A DNA stretch of 64,000 nt from contig NZ_JARZHG010000013.1 in the NCBI RefSeq assembly GCF_029946505.1, forward strand, positions 124,001-188,000, in the 5' to 3' direction. A program made the translations under genes and the position numbers. The stretch's first letter is position 1; the number at the start of each line of letters is the position of its first letter. The notes beneath the pieces are model-generated. The model searched no databases, was not told the origin of the DNA, and saw only the letters and a list, made by a program, of their open reading frames with translations. Source of the stretch: Polyangium sp. y55x31. GTDB taxonomy: Bacteria; Myxococcota_A; Polyangia; Polyangiales; Polyangiaceae. Below are positions 25,839 through 34,256 of this stretch, one piece after another.

Positions 25839-27524
25839 ATGACGACGCTGAATTCAGCGAGTGATGTGCGCGTACGGCGATGGCTCACCTTCACGCTTTG
25901 CGTTCCACTGCTGGCCTGCAATGGCAGCGGGGTTCCGGAGGGGATTGGGGCGACCGCGCCCGGCCTTGTATCCAGCGACACGGACAGCCAGGGCGCGACG
26001 GGCAGCACCTGCGGGCCGGAGGTCGAGACCACGACGATTCCCATGCCCGCCGGTGTCCTGCGTCCACGTACCTCGGGCTTTGTGCCCGACGCTGCATCGG
26101 GCGTGCTCTTCCAGTATACGGATGCGACGACGAATCGAACCGAGATAGGATACATCCTCACCGACGGCTCCGGGTTCCGCTGCATCTCGTGCAATGCCGC
26201 GTTCGACGCTGTGCCCGATTTCGTCCCGGGCCAGGCCTTCCCCGATGGGAAGCGCTTCATCGTCCAGTCGGGTGAGAACGATACGATGGGGCAGCTCGCC
26301 TATTACGTCGCCGCGTGCGCGCCGTCGATCGCCGCCTGCGACAATGTCACGATCCGCCCGATCGAGGGTTTCCCGGGCGGCATCAAGCTCCAGGACCGGG
26401 TGCCAAAGCTCTCGCCGGACGGCTCGACGTTCGTCTGGACGAGGATTCGCCCGGACGGCTACTTCATGCTCGCCGCCCCGATTGTTCAAGGGGCGAAGAG
26501 CTACACCATCGGTGAAGCGCGCGTCCTGAATCCGCCTGCGCCCTCGGGCAGCGGCGATGCTGGTGCGCTTTCCGTGGCTTCGGCATGGTACGAGGCCAAG
26601 TCCGTATCTCATGACGGAACGACACTGGCCTTCGCCGGGACGCTGGGTGATTCCATGAACCTCGACTGGTTCCTCATGGATCTCGCGTCAGGCAGCGTCC
26701 TGCGTCTCACCCGCGACGCGGACTGGGACGAGGGCGGCCAGCTCTTTCCGGGGGGGCGGTACATGACGGGAGGTCGCAGCCGAGGGGGCAACGTGCTGGC
26801 GTCGCTGGCTGCGCTGCCCAGGCCGCCGCTCTTCGATTACGCCGTCATCGGGGCGATCACGAATTACTACCTGCCGCGCGGCAATGCCCTCCCCGCCCTG
26901 CGGCCCAAGCGCTCGCGCCTCGTGCCCCACCTGCTCGATCTGAATTGCACCGACACAGAGAACGGCGCGACCACCGTCGGCGACCATGACGAGGGGTGGA
27001 TCGGCGATGGCGGGGGCGGCAATACCTGGTCGCGTGATGGTCAGAGGTTCGTGAACGGGGAGCGCCGCGAGGACGACCCGAACACGACGCGGTTGCGGGT
27101 GGGCATGATCCAGGGCGCGCCGGCGAACGTGGACCCGCCCTCGCCCATGGTGATCCCTGCCTGGGCCCCGCGGCTCGCGGACCTGCCGTCTCCGCTGAGC
27201 CCCACGGTGCAGCAGCAGACGCTGCAAGGCCCGCACGGGGGAACGGCGACGATCTCCTTCATGGGTGACATGCTCGCCGGCGAGTTCATCGTCCAGTACA
27301 CAGGGTATTCGAGCGACGGCTGCTCCACCCTCGACGGCGTCCAGAGGGCGATCGTGGCCTCGCCGCTCGTGGCTCATTATCGCGAGTCGCTCATGCTCTC
27401 GGGCTGCGAGAACGGGACGAGCGACGTGGATGTGGTCTTCGCCGACGCGGCCACCCACGGCCACGCGCAGGGCGAGCGAAACGGCGTGTCCTACGAGCGT
27501 TCGTTCGGCTGCAGCAGCCCATAG
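25839..27524 (+). CDS. Lipoprotein with TolB/PD40-like propeller
   Basis: A 561-residue lipoprotein (RRWLTFTLCVPLLAC; lipid Cys near 26). It has PD40-type strands (VPDFVPGQAFPDGKRFIVQSG, VPKLSPDGSTFVWTRIRPDG, SVSHDGTTLAFAGTLGD, DWDEGGQLFPGGRYMTGGR, NTWSRDGQRFVNGERRED), as in TolB-like six-bladed propellers, and a separate C-terminal beta domain (HGGTATISFMGDMLAGEFIVQY...). No protease or hydrolase motif follows the propeller. Start has GGAGG 6 bases upstream. Surface role unknown. Confidence 0.75.
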   Translation: MTTLNSASDVRVRRWLTFTLCVPLLACNGSGVPEGIGATAPGLVSSDTDSQGATGSTCGPEVETTTIPMPAGVLRPRTSGFVPDAASGVLFQYTDATTNRTEIGYILTDGSGFRCISCNAAFDAVPDFVPGQAFPDGKRFIVQSGENDTMGQLAYYVAACAPSIAACDNVTIRPIEGFPGGIKLQDRVPKLSPDGSTFVWTRIRPDGYFMLAAPIVQGAKSYTIGEARVLNPPAPSGSGDAGALSVASAWYEAKSVSHDGTTLAFAGTLGDSMNLDWFLMDLASGSVLRLTRDADWDEGGQLFPGGRYMTGGRSRGGNVLASLAALPRPPLFDYAVIGAITNYYLPRGNALPALRPKRSRLVPHLLDLNCTDTENGATTVGDHDEGWIGDGGGGNTWSRDGQRFVNGERREDDPNTTRLRVGMIQGAPANVDPPSPMVIPAWAPRLADLPSPLSPTVQQQTLQGPHGGTATISFMGDMLAGEFIVQYTGYSSDGCSTLDGVQRAIVASPLVAHYRESLMLSGCENGTSDVDVVFADAATHGHAQGERNGVSYERSFGCSSP

Positions 27525-27538
27525 CACGCTCGAGCGGG

Positions 27539-27567
27539 ACAAACGAAGTTTTGAACGGACACAAACG
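27539..27567 (+). promoter_or_regulatory. ACAAACG direct repeats, two helical turns apart
   Basis: ACAAACG at 27539-27545 and 27561-27567, starts 22 bases apart. They lie in the 187-base gap before the coiled-coil gene (start 27712), in slightly AT-richer DNA. A possible activator site; evidence is the spacing only. Nothing else is seen in the gap. Confidence 0.3.
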
Positions 27568-27711
27568 CTCGGTTGCGCGGACGCATGATGAGCGCGAAGC
27601 GTTCACCCGGCCGCGACAACCGCCGAGGGCGTGGCCGCCCGCGCCCCCTCGCGTGCGCGCGCCGCGCATGGGCTGTGGCGCGCCGCATGCGTACGTGGGT
27701 ATGCTCGTCGT

Positions 27712-28338
27712 ATGAGCAAGGACGATCGTCGTCGAGGCGAGGGAGGCGAGCTTGCAGCGGCAGCGCTGTCCCTGGAGCAAGAGCTGCGGCGGTTCGAGGA
27801 TCTCGCCGCAGGGGTCGGGCGGGCGCCGCTGAACTCGCAGAAGGGGCTCGAGCAGGCGGCGCGGGCCACGAGCGAGGCCGCGGCCTCGCAAGCGCGTTTT
27901 GCCGAGCACCTGAAGTCGCTCGTCGAGGCCGTGAACGCCGCGCGCGACCGTCAGGCCGCCGCGGCGGCGACGATCAACGCACGCGTGGTGGAGATCGACG
28001 CGCGCGCCGCGCGATTTTTGGAGCTGCGCGAGCGATTCGCGCAGCTCGGCGCGCGGGCGGCCGAGGTGAACGTGATCATGCAGCGCGCCGCGTCGGTCAA
28101 GCGCGAGCCCGGGGACGGCTCCGATCGCACGGAGCTCCGGGCCTCGATCGCGCAGGCGCTCGAAGGGCTCGGCGCCGTGGTCGAGGGCGCGCAGCAGCTC
28201 ATGCAGGACGCGCGCGAGGCCGAAGCGCATGACCTCTCGCGCGAGGCGGAATCGCTCCGGCAGCAGGTCCTCTCCGCGCGGAACAAGCTCGGGCTTTTGC
28301 AGAAGCACCTCGAGAACGAAGGGCCGCTGCCGAGCTAG
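27712..28338 (+). CDS. Coiled-coil protein
   Basis: A 208-residue protein that is almost all helix, rich in Ala, Glu, Arg and Leu. Heptad-like segments cover residues 15-200 (LSLEQELRRFEDLAAGV, RDRQAAAAATINARVVEIDARAARFLELRERFAQLG, LRQQVLSARNKLGLLQKHLE). No signal or membrane segment, so cytosolic. No recognised domain. It may be a structural or adaptor protein. Convergent with the AraC gene. Confidence 0.7.
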   Translation: MSKDDRRRGEGGELAAAALSLEQELRRFEDLAAGVGRAPLNSQKGLEQAARATSEAAASQARFAEHLKSLVEAVNAARDRQAAAAATINARVVEIDARAARFLELRERFAQLGARAAEVNVIMQRAASVKREPGDGSDRTELRASIAQALEGLGAVVEGAQQLMQDAREAEAHDLSREAESLRQQVLSARNKLGLLQKHLENEGPLPS

Positions 28339-28345
28339 CTTTGCT

Positions 28346-28363
28346 CGAGGGCCGCGGGCCTCG
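28346..28363. terminator. Small hairpin between convergent genes
   Basis: CGAGG (28346-28350) and CCTCG (28359-28363) around a CCGCGG centre in the 40-base gap between the coiled-coil gene and the AraC gene. Weak terminator candidate; no T-run. Confidence 0.3.
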
Positions 28364-28378
28364 CCGCCGCGCCGGGCT

Positions 28379-29428
28379 TCAGCGCGACGTCCCACGCGTG
28401 TTCGCCGCCCGCCACGCTTCGGGAGACATCCCCGTCCACCGCTTGAATGCGCGGTGAAACACGCTTGGCTCGGCATAACCCAGAAGATAGGCGACCTCTG
28501 CAATGGAGACGCGCGCGTCGAGGTAGGCCATGGCGCGGGCACGACGTACGCCGTCGACGAGGTCTTCGAAGGACGTGCCCTCGGCGCGCAGCCGCCGCTG
28601 GAGCGTGCGAGCGCTCATGCCGAACGCGGCCGCGGCCGAGGCGAGCGAGGCGGAGCCCTCGGGCAAGCGATCGGCGATGAACGTGCGCAATCGGGCGAGC
28701 AGCGAGGCGTCGGGGCCGAGCTCTGCGAGCGCTGCGTCGGCGTGGCGCTGGAAATACGCGTGCATCGCCTCGTTGGCGAGCGGCATGGGCCTTTCGAAGA
28801 TGTCGGCGGGGAGGACGACCTCGTCGATCGGGGACGAGAAGCTCACGGGCGCGTCGAATACGGCCTCGTAGGCGGCGTGGTCGGGTGGCGGCTCGCCCCG
28901 AAATCGGATGGCCAGGGGGGAGGCCGGCGGCGCGACGAGCTTCGGCGCGTTCACGCCGACGTCGAAGGCGAACATCTCGGCCATGAGGCGATGCGCGGGT
29001 CGTGGCGCGCCGAAAGGCTCGTAACGCAGGTGCGCGCAGCGCGCCTCGATGACGAGCGAATACCGCTCGCCGTCGTTCCAGAGGCGCTGATAACGCAGGA
29101 TGCGCTCCATGGCGACGCCGAAGGTGGGGCTCGTGAGCACGAGGAAGCCGAGCACGTCGAAGATCTCGACATCGACGCCCGACGCGACCTTCACGCCGAA
29201 GAGCGGCGCGCCGACCGCGGCCGCGGCGTTCTCCACGAGCGTGTAAATCGACGTGAGGGGCACGCGATTTCCCGGCGATCCGAGGTCCATCCCCGACAAA
29301 CCCGCCGCGCGGCAGAGGGCCGCCGCGTCGACCCCGCTCGCCGCCGCGACGTCGACGATGCGGCCCGCGAGGCGCGCGCTGTGCGTCGGATGTCGCGTGA
29401 AGTCAGCGTTTCTGGCGTCCGATGTCAC
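28379..29428 (-). CDS. AraC family transcriptional regulator
   Basis: A 349-residue regulator of the OruR/arabinose-binding-like type. N-terminal ligand domain (about 20-210; RIVDVAAASGVDAAALCRAAGL, FDVLGFLVLTSPTFGVAMERILRYQRLW) and C-terminal double HTH (ASAAAAFGMSARTLQRRLRAEGTSFEDLVDGVRRARAMAYL, SIAEVAYLLGYAEPSVFHRAFKRWTGMSPEAWR). Start GTG 29428 with GAGGA upstream. Divergent from the Rieske oxygenase gene with only 45 bases between, so it probably controls that gene. Confidence 0.9.
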   Translation of the reverse strand: MTSDARNADFTRHPTHSARLAGRIVDVAAASGVDAAALCRAAGLSGMDLGSPGNRVPLTSIYTLVENAAAAVGAPLFGVKVASGVDVEIFDVLGFLVLTSPTFGVAMERILRYQRLWNDGERYSLVIEARCAHLRYEPFGAPRPAHRLMAEMFAFDVGVNAPKLVAPPASPLAIRFRGEPPPDHAAYEAVFDAPVSFSSPIDEVVLPADIFERPMPLANEAMHAYFQRHADAALAELGPDASLLARLRTFIADRLPEGSASLASAAAAFGMSARTLQRRLRAEGTSFEDLVDGVRRARAMAYLDARVSIAEVAYLLGYAEPSVFHRAFKRWTGMSPEAWRAANTRGTSR

Positions 29429-29435
29429 TGACGAA

Positions 29436-29471
29436 GGTCCTCGGGGTGCGCATCCTCGGCCATCGAGGACC
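29436..29471. promoter_or_regulatory. Inverted repeat carrying both ribosome binding sites of a divergent pair
   Basis: GGTCCTCG (29436-29443) and CGAGGACC (29464-29471), 20-base spacer. Each arm holds the GAGGA Shine-Dalgarno of the gene leading away from it. It could also serve as an AraC-type operator or an RNA hairpin; transcripts reaching either start through the whole element could mask the Shine-Dalgarno. Confidence 0.45.
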
Positions 29472-29473
29472 CC

Positions 29474-30505
29474 ATGAACATGCCACAACGGACGCGCGGC
29501 GAAAGACACGCGCTCCCGATGCTCGAAGGCGCGGCGCCTCCGCTTCCGCGCGACGTTTGGTATCCCATCGCGCCCGCGCGTCACGTCCGCGAGCGACCAC
29601 GGACCATGCGACGGCTCGGCCGCTCCCTCGTCCTCTGGCGAAACGCGGCCGGCGAAATCGTGGCCCATGACGCGCGTTGCCCACATCGCGGAGCGGATCT
29701 CGGCCTTGGCCGCGTGGTCGCGGGCGAGCTCGTGTGTCCTTATCACGGCTTTCGTTTCGGGACCGACGGCGAATGCACAGCGATGCCCTGCGAGCCCGAA
29801 GGCAAACCGAGCCGCCGGGACCTTTCGATCCGCCGATACGACGTGCGCGAGCATCGCGGCCTCGTGTGGCTTTGGCACGGGGACGCAGCCGCGGAACGGG
29901 CTCCGCTGCCGTGGTTCGCGGAGCTGCCAGAAACGGATCGACATGCGTGGGACCACGAGACCGTGTGGCCGCTGCCGCAGCTCCGCGTGATGGAGGGGAT
30001 GCTCGACATGCATCACGTGCCATTCGCGCACGGCCGGTATTTACGTGGCCTCGGGACGCGGCTCGACCCGTACGAGGTGACGGTCGAGGGGAACACGGTG
30101 CGCACGTTCGGCACGCTGCAGAGACCCGGGGACGGCCTGAAGCGTGGTTTCAGCGCGCGGATCGATGCGCGGCTCCCCGGGCTCTTGCTGCTCCGCTTCG
30201 GGGCGCGTTTGTGGGGTTTCGTCGCGTGCACGCCGGTCGATCGCGAGGCGACGTGGATCTTCGCGCGGTATTTCGTGGAGCTGCCCGTCGTGGGCAAGCT
30301 CCTCGCGGCGCTCTCCTTGTGGACGGAGTTCGCGCTGGTGCAGCCCGACGATCGGCGCATGCTGATGTCGACGTCGCCGCGCGTGCCGGACGTGCGGGAG
30401 CATAAGCTCGTCCGCGCGGACCTCGGGATCGCGCAATGGCACAAGCTGTTCTCCCGAGCGGCGCGCGACGCGGCGGGCGTCGCCTCCCCGGATCAAAACA
30501 CGTAA
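29474..30505 (+). CDS. Rieske non-heme iron oxygenase, alpha-subunit type
   Basis: A 343-residue oxygenase. The Rieske [2Fe-2S] ligands are Cys69-x-His71 and Cys88-x2-His91 (ARCPHRGADLGLG... LVCPYHGFRFG). The mononuclear iron site is D178-x2-H181-x4-H186 (LDMHHVPFAHG); the Asn usually four residues before Asp is Glu174 here. Such enzymes hydroxylate or demethylate aromatics or other small molecules, fed by a separate reductase that is not seen in the window. Its 3' end overlaps the convergent porin-like gene by 13 bases. Likely regulated by the divergent AraC protein. Confidence 0.9.
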   Translation: MNMPQRTRGERHALPMLEGAAPPLPRDVWYPIAPARHVRERPRTMRRLGRSLVLWRNAAGEIVAHDARCPHRGADLGLGRVVAGELVCPYHGFRFGTDGECTAMPCEPEGKPSRRDLSIRRYDVREHRGLVWLWHGDAAAERAPLPWFAELPETDRHAWDHETVWPLPQLRVMEGMLDMHHVPFAHGRYLRGLGTRLDPYEVTVEGNTVRTFGTLQRPGDGLKRGFSARIDARLPGLLLLRFGARLWGFVACTPVDREATWIFARYFVELPVVGKLLAALSLWTEFALVQPDDRRMLMSTSPRVPDVREHKLVRADLGIAQWHKLFSRAARDAAGVASPDQNT

Positions 30506-31125
30506 TTCATCCCGACGTTGAAGCCGCCGTCGATGTTGAGGAGCGAGGTCTCGGTGGAGCCTTGGCCCACCTTCCCGATGAAGAGGACCGCCTCGGGCCT
30601 CGCGAACAAGTTGAATTTGGGGCTCGCATAAAACGAGAGCCCGAAGCCGAGCCGCGCGGCGCCGCCCACCAGCGTCAGCGACGGCGTGCCGGGCGGCGCA
30701 TCCTTGATGGGCTGCTTGCCGTAGAAGCCGCCGCCCGCGATGCCGGGATTGAGGAACAACCCTCGTCCGATGTTGATGAGGTAATTCCCCCCGAGGGTGA
30801 CCAGGCCGCCCTGCCGCGCGACGGCGTTGTCGCCCTTGTAGAAGTAGCTGGCGTTCAGCTCCAGGTTGAGGTTGTTGATGATGAAATAGCGGAACGAGAC
30901 CCCGGTGATGTTCGTGGTCCGGACCGAGGAGGCGCTGCCCTCCTTGCTGTAATTGAGCACGAGGAGGCTCTCGGCCCCGATCTCCTTGATGCCCTTCCCG
31001 ATCGCCCGAATGCCGTTCGTATCGGGAGCGTTGGGAACGAGGACGTCGGCGACCGCGGGCGCGGGTGCGGCCACGAGGGCCACGCCAAGGGAAACCAATC
31101 CTGCGACAATCGGCCAAGTACGCAT
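30493..31125 (-). CDS. Outer-membrane beta-barrel protein
   Basis: A 210-residue protein with a cleavable signal (MRTWPIVAGLVSLGVALVAA...AVA). The mature part is made of alternating strands with aromatic girdles (VSFRYFIINNLNLELNASYFY, GLVTLGGNYLINIG, ARLGFGLSFYASPKFNLFARPEAVLFIG) and ends in the barrel signature VGMNYVF with a C-terminal Phe, as needed for BAM recognition. Probably an 8-strand barrel. Start ATG 31125. A TTAA-N6-TTAA motif lies 130 bases upstream, shared with the next two minus-strand genes. Confidence 0.85.
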   Translation of the reverse strand: MRTWPIVAGLVSLGVALVAAPAPAVADVLVPNAPDTNGIRAIGKGIKEIGAESLLVLNYSKEGSASSVRTTNITGVSFRYFIINNLNLELNASYFYKGDNAVARQGGLVTLGGNYLINIGRGLFLNPGIAGGGFYGKQPIKDAPPGTPSLTLVGGAARLGFGLSFYASPKFNLFARPEAVLFIGKVGQGSTETSLLNIDGGFNVGMNYVF

Positions 31126-31254
31126 GATACCTCGACGGGATGACAGGGCGTCGACGCGCGGACCAGACACATGCCGCGCTCACCCTGGATTTCCCGACCG
31201 TTCTACAGCATTTCGAGCCGCCCGGAACGGCGCGACCGGGGCTATCGTGTCGAA

Positions 31255-31268
31255 TTAAAAATAATTAA
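31255..31268. promoter_or_regulatory. TTAA-N6-TTAA motif, site 1
   Basis: TTAAAAATAATTAA in very GC-rich DNA, followed by GCGG. It is 130 bases upstream of the porin-like gene start and just after the end of the regulator gene. Two TTAA units are 10 bases apart. Related sites: 34191-34204 and 35711-35724. Confidence 0.6.
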
Positions 31269-31294
31269 GCGGCTCCGGCAGCCCGGGCGGTCGC

Positions 31295-34144
31295 CTATTC
31301 GTTGCAGATATCGGCGCCCGGCATGCCCGGCGGCTGCCCGGGGTCGAGCGATTCGAGGACGACCGCCGTGGGATCGAGCAAGAAGCCGTCATCGCGGCTC
31401 TGCAGCAGCGCTCCAAGGCCGAGCTTTCGGAGCTTCGTGAGCGTGACGTAGACGCGGTTCGCCGCCGCCTTGGGCGGGATCCGTTCCCCGGGCCAGCCGG
31501 CCTCGAAGAGCTCCGCGAGCGGGACGGCCCGCCCCGGAGCGTCGATGCGCGCGCGAACGAGGAAAGCCAGCACGAGGCGCGCCGCCTTCGCCTTCAAGAA
31601 AGGCACCGGGGGGCGATCCTGCATGCGAAACCAGCGGGCGTCGGGGCCCACGACGAGCCTCGTCATCGCCGGCGGGGGCCGATCGCCGGGCGTTCCCGCC
31701 GAAGCTGCGGGCAGGGCGATCGCGCGTTCGAGCAGGCGCACGGCGAGGCGAACGTCCGCCGAGCAGCCCGCCGGCGCGAATGTGCCGTCGGGAGCCGGCG
31801 CCTGGGCCATGGCAATCGGCGCGGCGGCGGCGAGACGATGTCGCTCCGCGGCCGTTTCATCACCCGCCGCCGCGGCGACGCGCGCGCGAGAGGCCTCCGC
31901 GTGGGCGGAGTGCAGCTCCACCGCGATTCTCGTCGTGAGCACGCGCCCGCCGCCGAGCCTTTCGGCCGCGTCTTCGAAGTGGCGCGCCGCAGTGCCCTCG
32001 TGGCCGAGCCCGGCCTCGACGGCTCCGAGCGCGGCCAGAAAAACGATCGAATAGTGCCGCTCCCCGGTGCCGTGGAGCCGCGCGAGGGCTTCGCTGTACG
32101 CGGCTCGCGCGTCGTCGAGTCGGCCCTCCTCGAACGCGACGTCGCCGAGGTAGCCGTGGAGCACGCCCTCCGACCACCGATCGCCGACGGCGCGGTGGAT
32201 CGAGAGCGCGGCCCCGAGCTTTTCGCGCGCCTCGTCGAACCGGCCCCTCGCCTGCTGCACGCGCCCGAGGATGCCGAGCACGTAGCCCTCGGTGCGCCGG
32301 TCTTCCTGGAGCAGGGCGAGCGTCTGGTCGGCGGCGAGCTCGGCCTCATCGAGCCGGCCGAGGCTCAAGCGCGCGAGGGCGACCTGCGCCAGGGCGAGGG
32401 ATTCTCCCCTCCGATCGCCGGCGGCGTGGAAGCCTGCGGCCGCCTGCTCCACGTACCCGAGGGCCTCCGTCGCCCGTCCCCGCCAATTGAGCGCGCCGCC
32501 GTAGGTGAGCATCCAGTCGGCGTGAAGCGACGCTTCATCGAGATCGAGGGCGATCGCCCGCGCTCGATCGAAACACGACCGCGCGTCGTCCGGGCGCTCT
32601 GCCTGATCGAACATCAGCCCGAGCTTGGTGAGGGCGAGGCATTCGTCGGCGCGCGAGCCCGCCGCGCGCGCTTCGTCGAGCGCCCGCTGAAAGCCGAGGA
32701 AGCTGTCGAGCACCCGTCCTCGGAGCAGGTCCGAAATCGCTCGTGTGTAGAGGGCCCGCGTGCGCAAGGCCGGCGGGGCGGACGCGGCCTCGAGCGCGGC
32801 ATCGAGCATCGCCACGTACGGCTCCAGACGGCCTTTGGCGCACAGGAGGAGCACGGGTTCGAGCAGCAAGAGCCCGCGCAGGGCAGCCTCCGCGTCCTCG
32901 GGCGTGAGCGGCCGCCGCGCGAGCGCGCGCGTGCACACGGCGATCAGGTTGCTCGCCTCCAGCGAGGCGCGGCGAACGTCGATCACCCTCGGGAGCGTGG
33001 CCTCCCGCGGGCCCTCCATGCGGAGGAAGTACGCCGCGTGGCGCCGGGCGGCGGCTTCCTTGCCGCCGAGCTCGTCGAGCCGCTCCTCGGCATATGCGTG
33101 CAGGCTTTCCAGCATGCCGTAGCGGCGCTCGCCCGCGGAGCCCGGCGGATGGAGATCGAACGCGCGGATCAAGGATTTGTCGTGCAGCGACTGGAGCACG
33201 TCGAGGATCGGCGGCGCACCGCCTTCGTGCCCGGCGCCGAGATCGAGCACCGCCTCCGCGGCATCCAGCGAGAAGCCGCCGGTGAACACCGAGCACTGCG
33301 CGAGCGCGTCTTTCTCCCACGGCGCGAGGAGATCCCACGACGAGTCGATCGCCCCGCGCAGCGTCGCCTTGCGTGCGGGCGCGCCGCGGGCGCCCGTCAC
33401 GAGCAGCTCGAAGCGGCGCGCGAGCCGATCGAGGATCTGCCCCGGCGCGAGCACGCCCATCCGCGCCGCGCAGAGCTCGATCGCCAGCGGGATCCCGTCG
33501 ACGCGCCGGACGATCGCGGCGACGCTCTCGGCATCGGCCTCGGTGAGCTCGAAGTCGAAGCGCACGGCCCGCGCCCGCGCCACGAAGAGCTCGACGGCGT
33601 CCGACGAGGCGATCGCGCAGAGCGATCGCTCCTCTGCGGGCGGCACGCCGAGCGGCTCGAGCCCGAGGGACACCTCGCCGTCGAGCCGGAGCCGCTCGCG
33701 CGAGGTCACGACGAGCTGCGCGCGGGGAGCGAACGAGAGCCAGGGGCCCAGCATTCGCGGGGCGACGTCGACGAGCTGCTCCAGGTTGTCGAGGATCACC
33801 ACGCTCCCCGGCGGCTCCGCGAGGGCGCGCCCGAGCTGCGCCACCACGTCGTCGGCGGTGCCTCCCGCGGAGAGGGGCACGTCGAGCGCGCGGGCGAGGA
33901 CCGCGCACGCGTCGTCGATCCCCTTTGCCTCGCTGAGATCGCAGAACAAGAGGCGCGCCCCGTCGCGCGTGGCGAGAGCCGACGCGGCCCACTCCAGGGC
34001 GAGGCGTGTCTTGCCCATGCCGGCGGCGCCGGTGATGGTCACGAGCCGAGCGCCGGCATCGATGCGCTCGCCGAGCGCGCGGAGCTCCCGCCCGCGCCCG
34101 ATGAAGGCGCCACGCGCCGACGTACCGGGCGGTTGGATCGTCAC
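31295..34144 (-). CDS. STAND/NB-ARC regulator with TPR repeats and C-terminal winged helix
   Basis: A 949-residue ATP-driven regulator. NB-ARC core: Walker A ITGAAGMGKTRLAL (about 37-50), Walker B GSVVILDN, sensor VVTSRERLRL, GIPLAIEL motif. TPR-like helices fill about 400-800 (ALTKLGLMFDQAERPDDARSCFDRA, GRVQQARGRFDEAREKL, AAYSEALARLHGTG). The C-terminal 100 residues are an OmpR/SARP-like winged helix (KAARLVLAFLVRARIDAPGRAVPL... NRVYVTLTKLRKLGLGALLQSR). AfsR-type proteins carry this domain at the N-terminus, so the order is reversed. GTG 34144 chosen; the frame is open to 34270. Motif site 2 lies 47 bases upstream. Confidence 0.85.
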   Translation of the reverse strand: MTIQPPGTSARGAFIGRGRELRALGERIDAGARLVTITGAAGMGKTRLALEWAASALATRDGARLLFCDLSEAKGIDDACAVLARALDVPLSAGGTADDVVAQLGRALAEPPGSVVILDNLEQLVDVAPRMLGPWLSFAPRAQLVVTSRERLRLDGEVSLGLEPLGVPPAEERSLCAIASSDAVELFVARARAVRFDFELTEADAESVAAIVRRVDGIPLAIELCAARMGVLAPGQILDRLARRFELLVTGARGAPARKATLRGAIDSSWDLLAPWEKDALAQCSVFTGGFSLDAAEAVLDLGAGHEGGAPPILDVLQSLHDKSLIRAFDLHPPGSAGERRYGMLESLHAYAEERLDELGGKEAAARRHAAYFLRMEGPREATLPRVIDVRRASLEASNLIAVCTRALARRPLTPEDAEAALRGLLLLEPVLLLCAKGRLEPYVAMLDAALEAASAPPALRTRALYTRAISDLLRGRVLDSFLGFQRALDEARAAGSRADECLALTKLGLMFDQAERPDDARSCFDRARAIALDLDEASLHADWMLTYGGALNWRGRATEALGYVEQAAAGFHAAGDRRGESLALAQVALARLSLGRLDEAELAADQTLALLQEDRRTEGYVLGILGRVQQARGRFDEAREKLGAALSIHRAVGDRWSEGVLHGYLGDVAFEEGRLDDARAAYSEALARLHGTGERHYSIVFLAALGAVEAGLGHEGTAARHFEDAAERLGGGRVLTTRIAVELHSAHAEASRARVAAAAGDETAAERHRLAAAAPIAMAQAPAPDGTFAPAGCSADVRLAVRLLERAIALPAASAGTPGDRPPPAMTRLVVGPDARWFRMQDRPPVPFLKAKAARLVLAFLVRARIDAPGRAVPLAELFEAGWPGERIPPKAAANRVYVTLTKLRKLGLGALLQSRDDGFLLDPTAVVLESLDPGQPPGMPGADICNE

Positions 34145-34190
34145 GGGCGGACAAGATACCACCCCGAGCCCGACGACGGCGAAACAGGCG

Positions 34191-34204
34191 TTAAAAATCG
34201 TTAA
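34191..34204. promoter_or_regulatory. TTAA-N6-TTAA motif, site 2
   Basis: TTAAAAATCGTTAA, followed by GTGG. It differs from site 1 at two central bases only and is 47 bases upstream of the STAND regulator start, so autoregulation is likely if this protein is the binder. Confidence 0.65.
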
Positions 34205-34256
34205 GTGGGTCGCGCGGGGGCCGATGGCCGAGCTCCGGGGCGGCGCCTTCGCGCCT

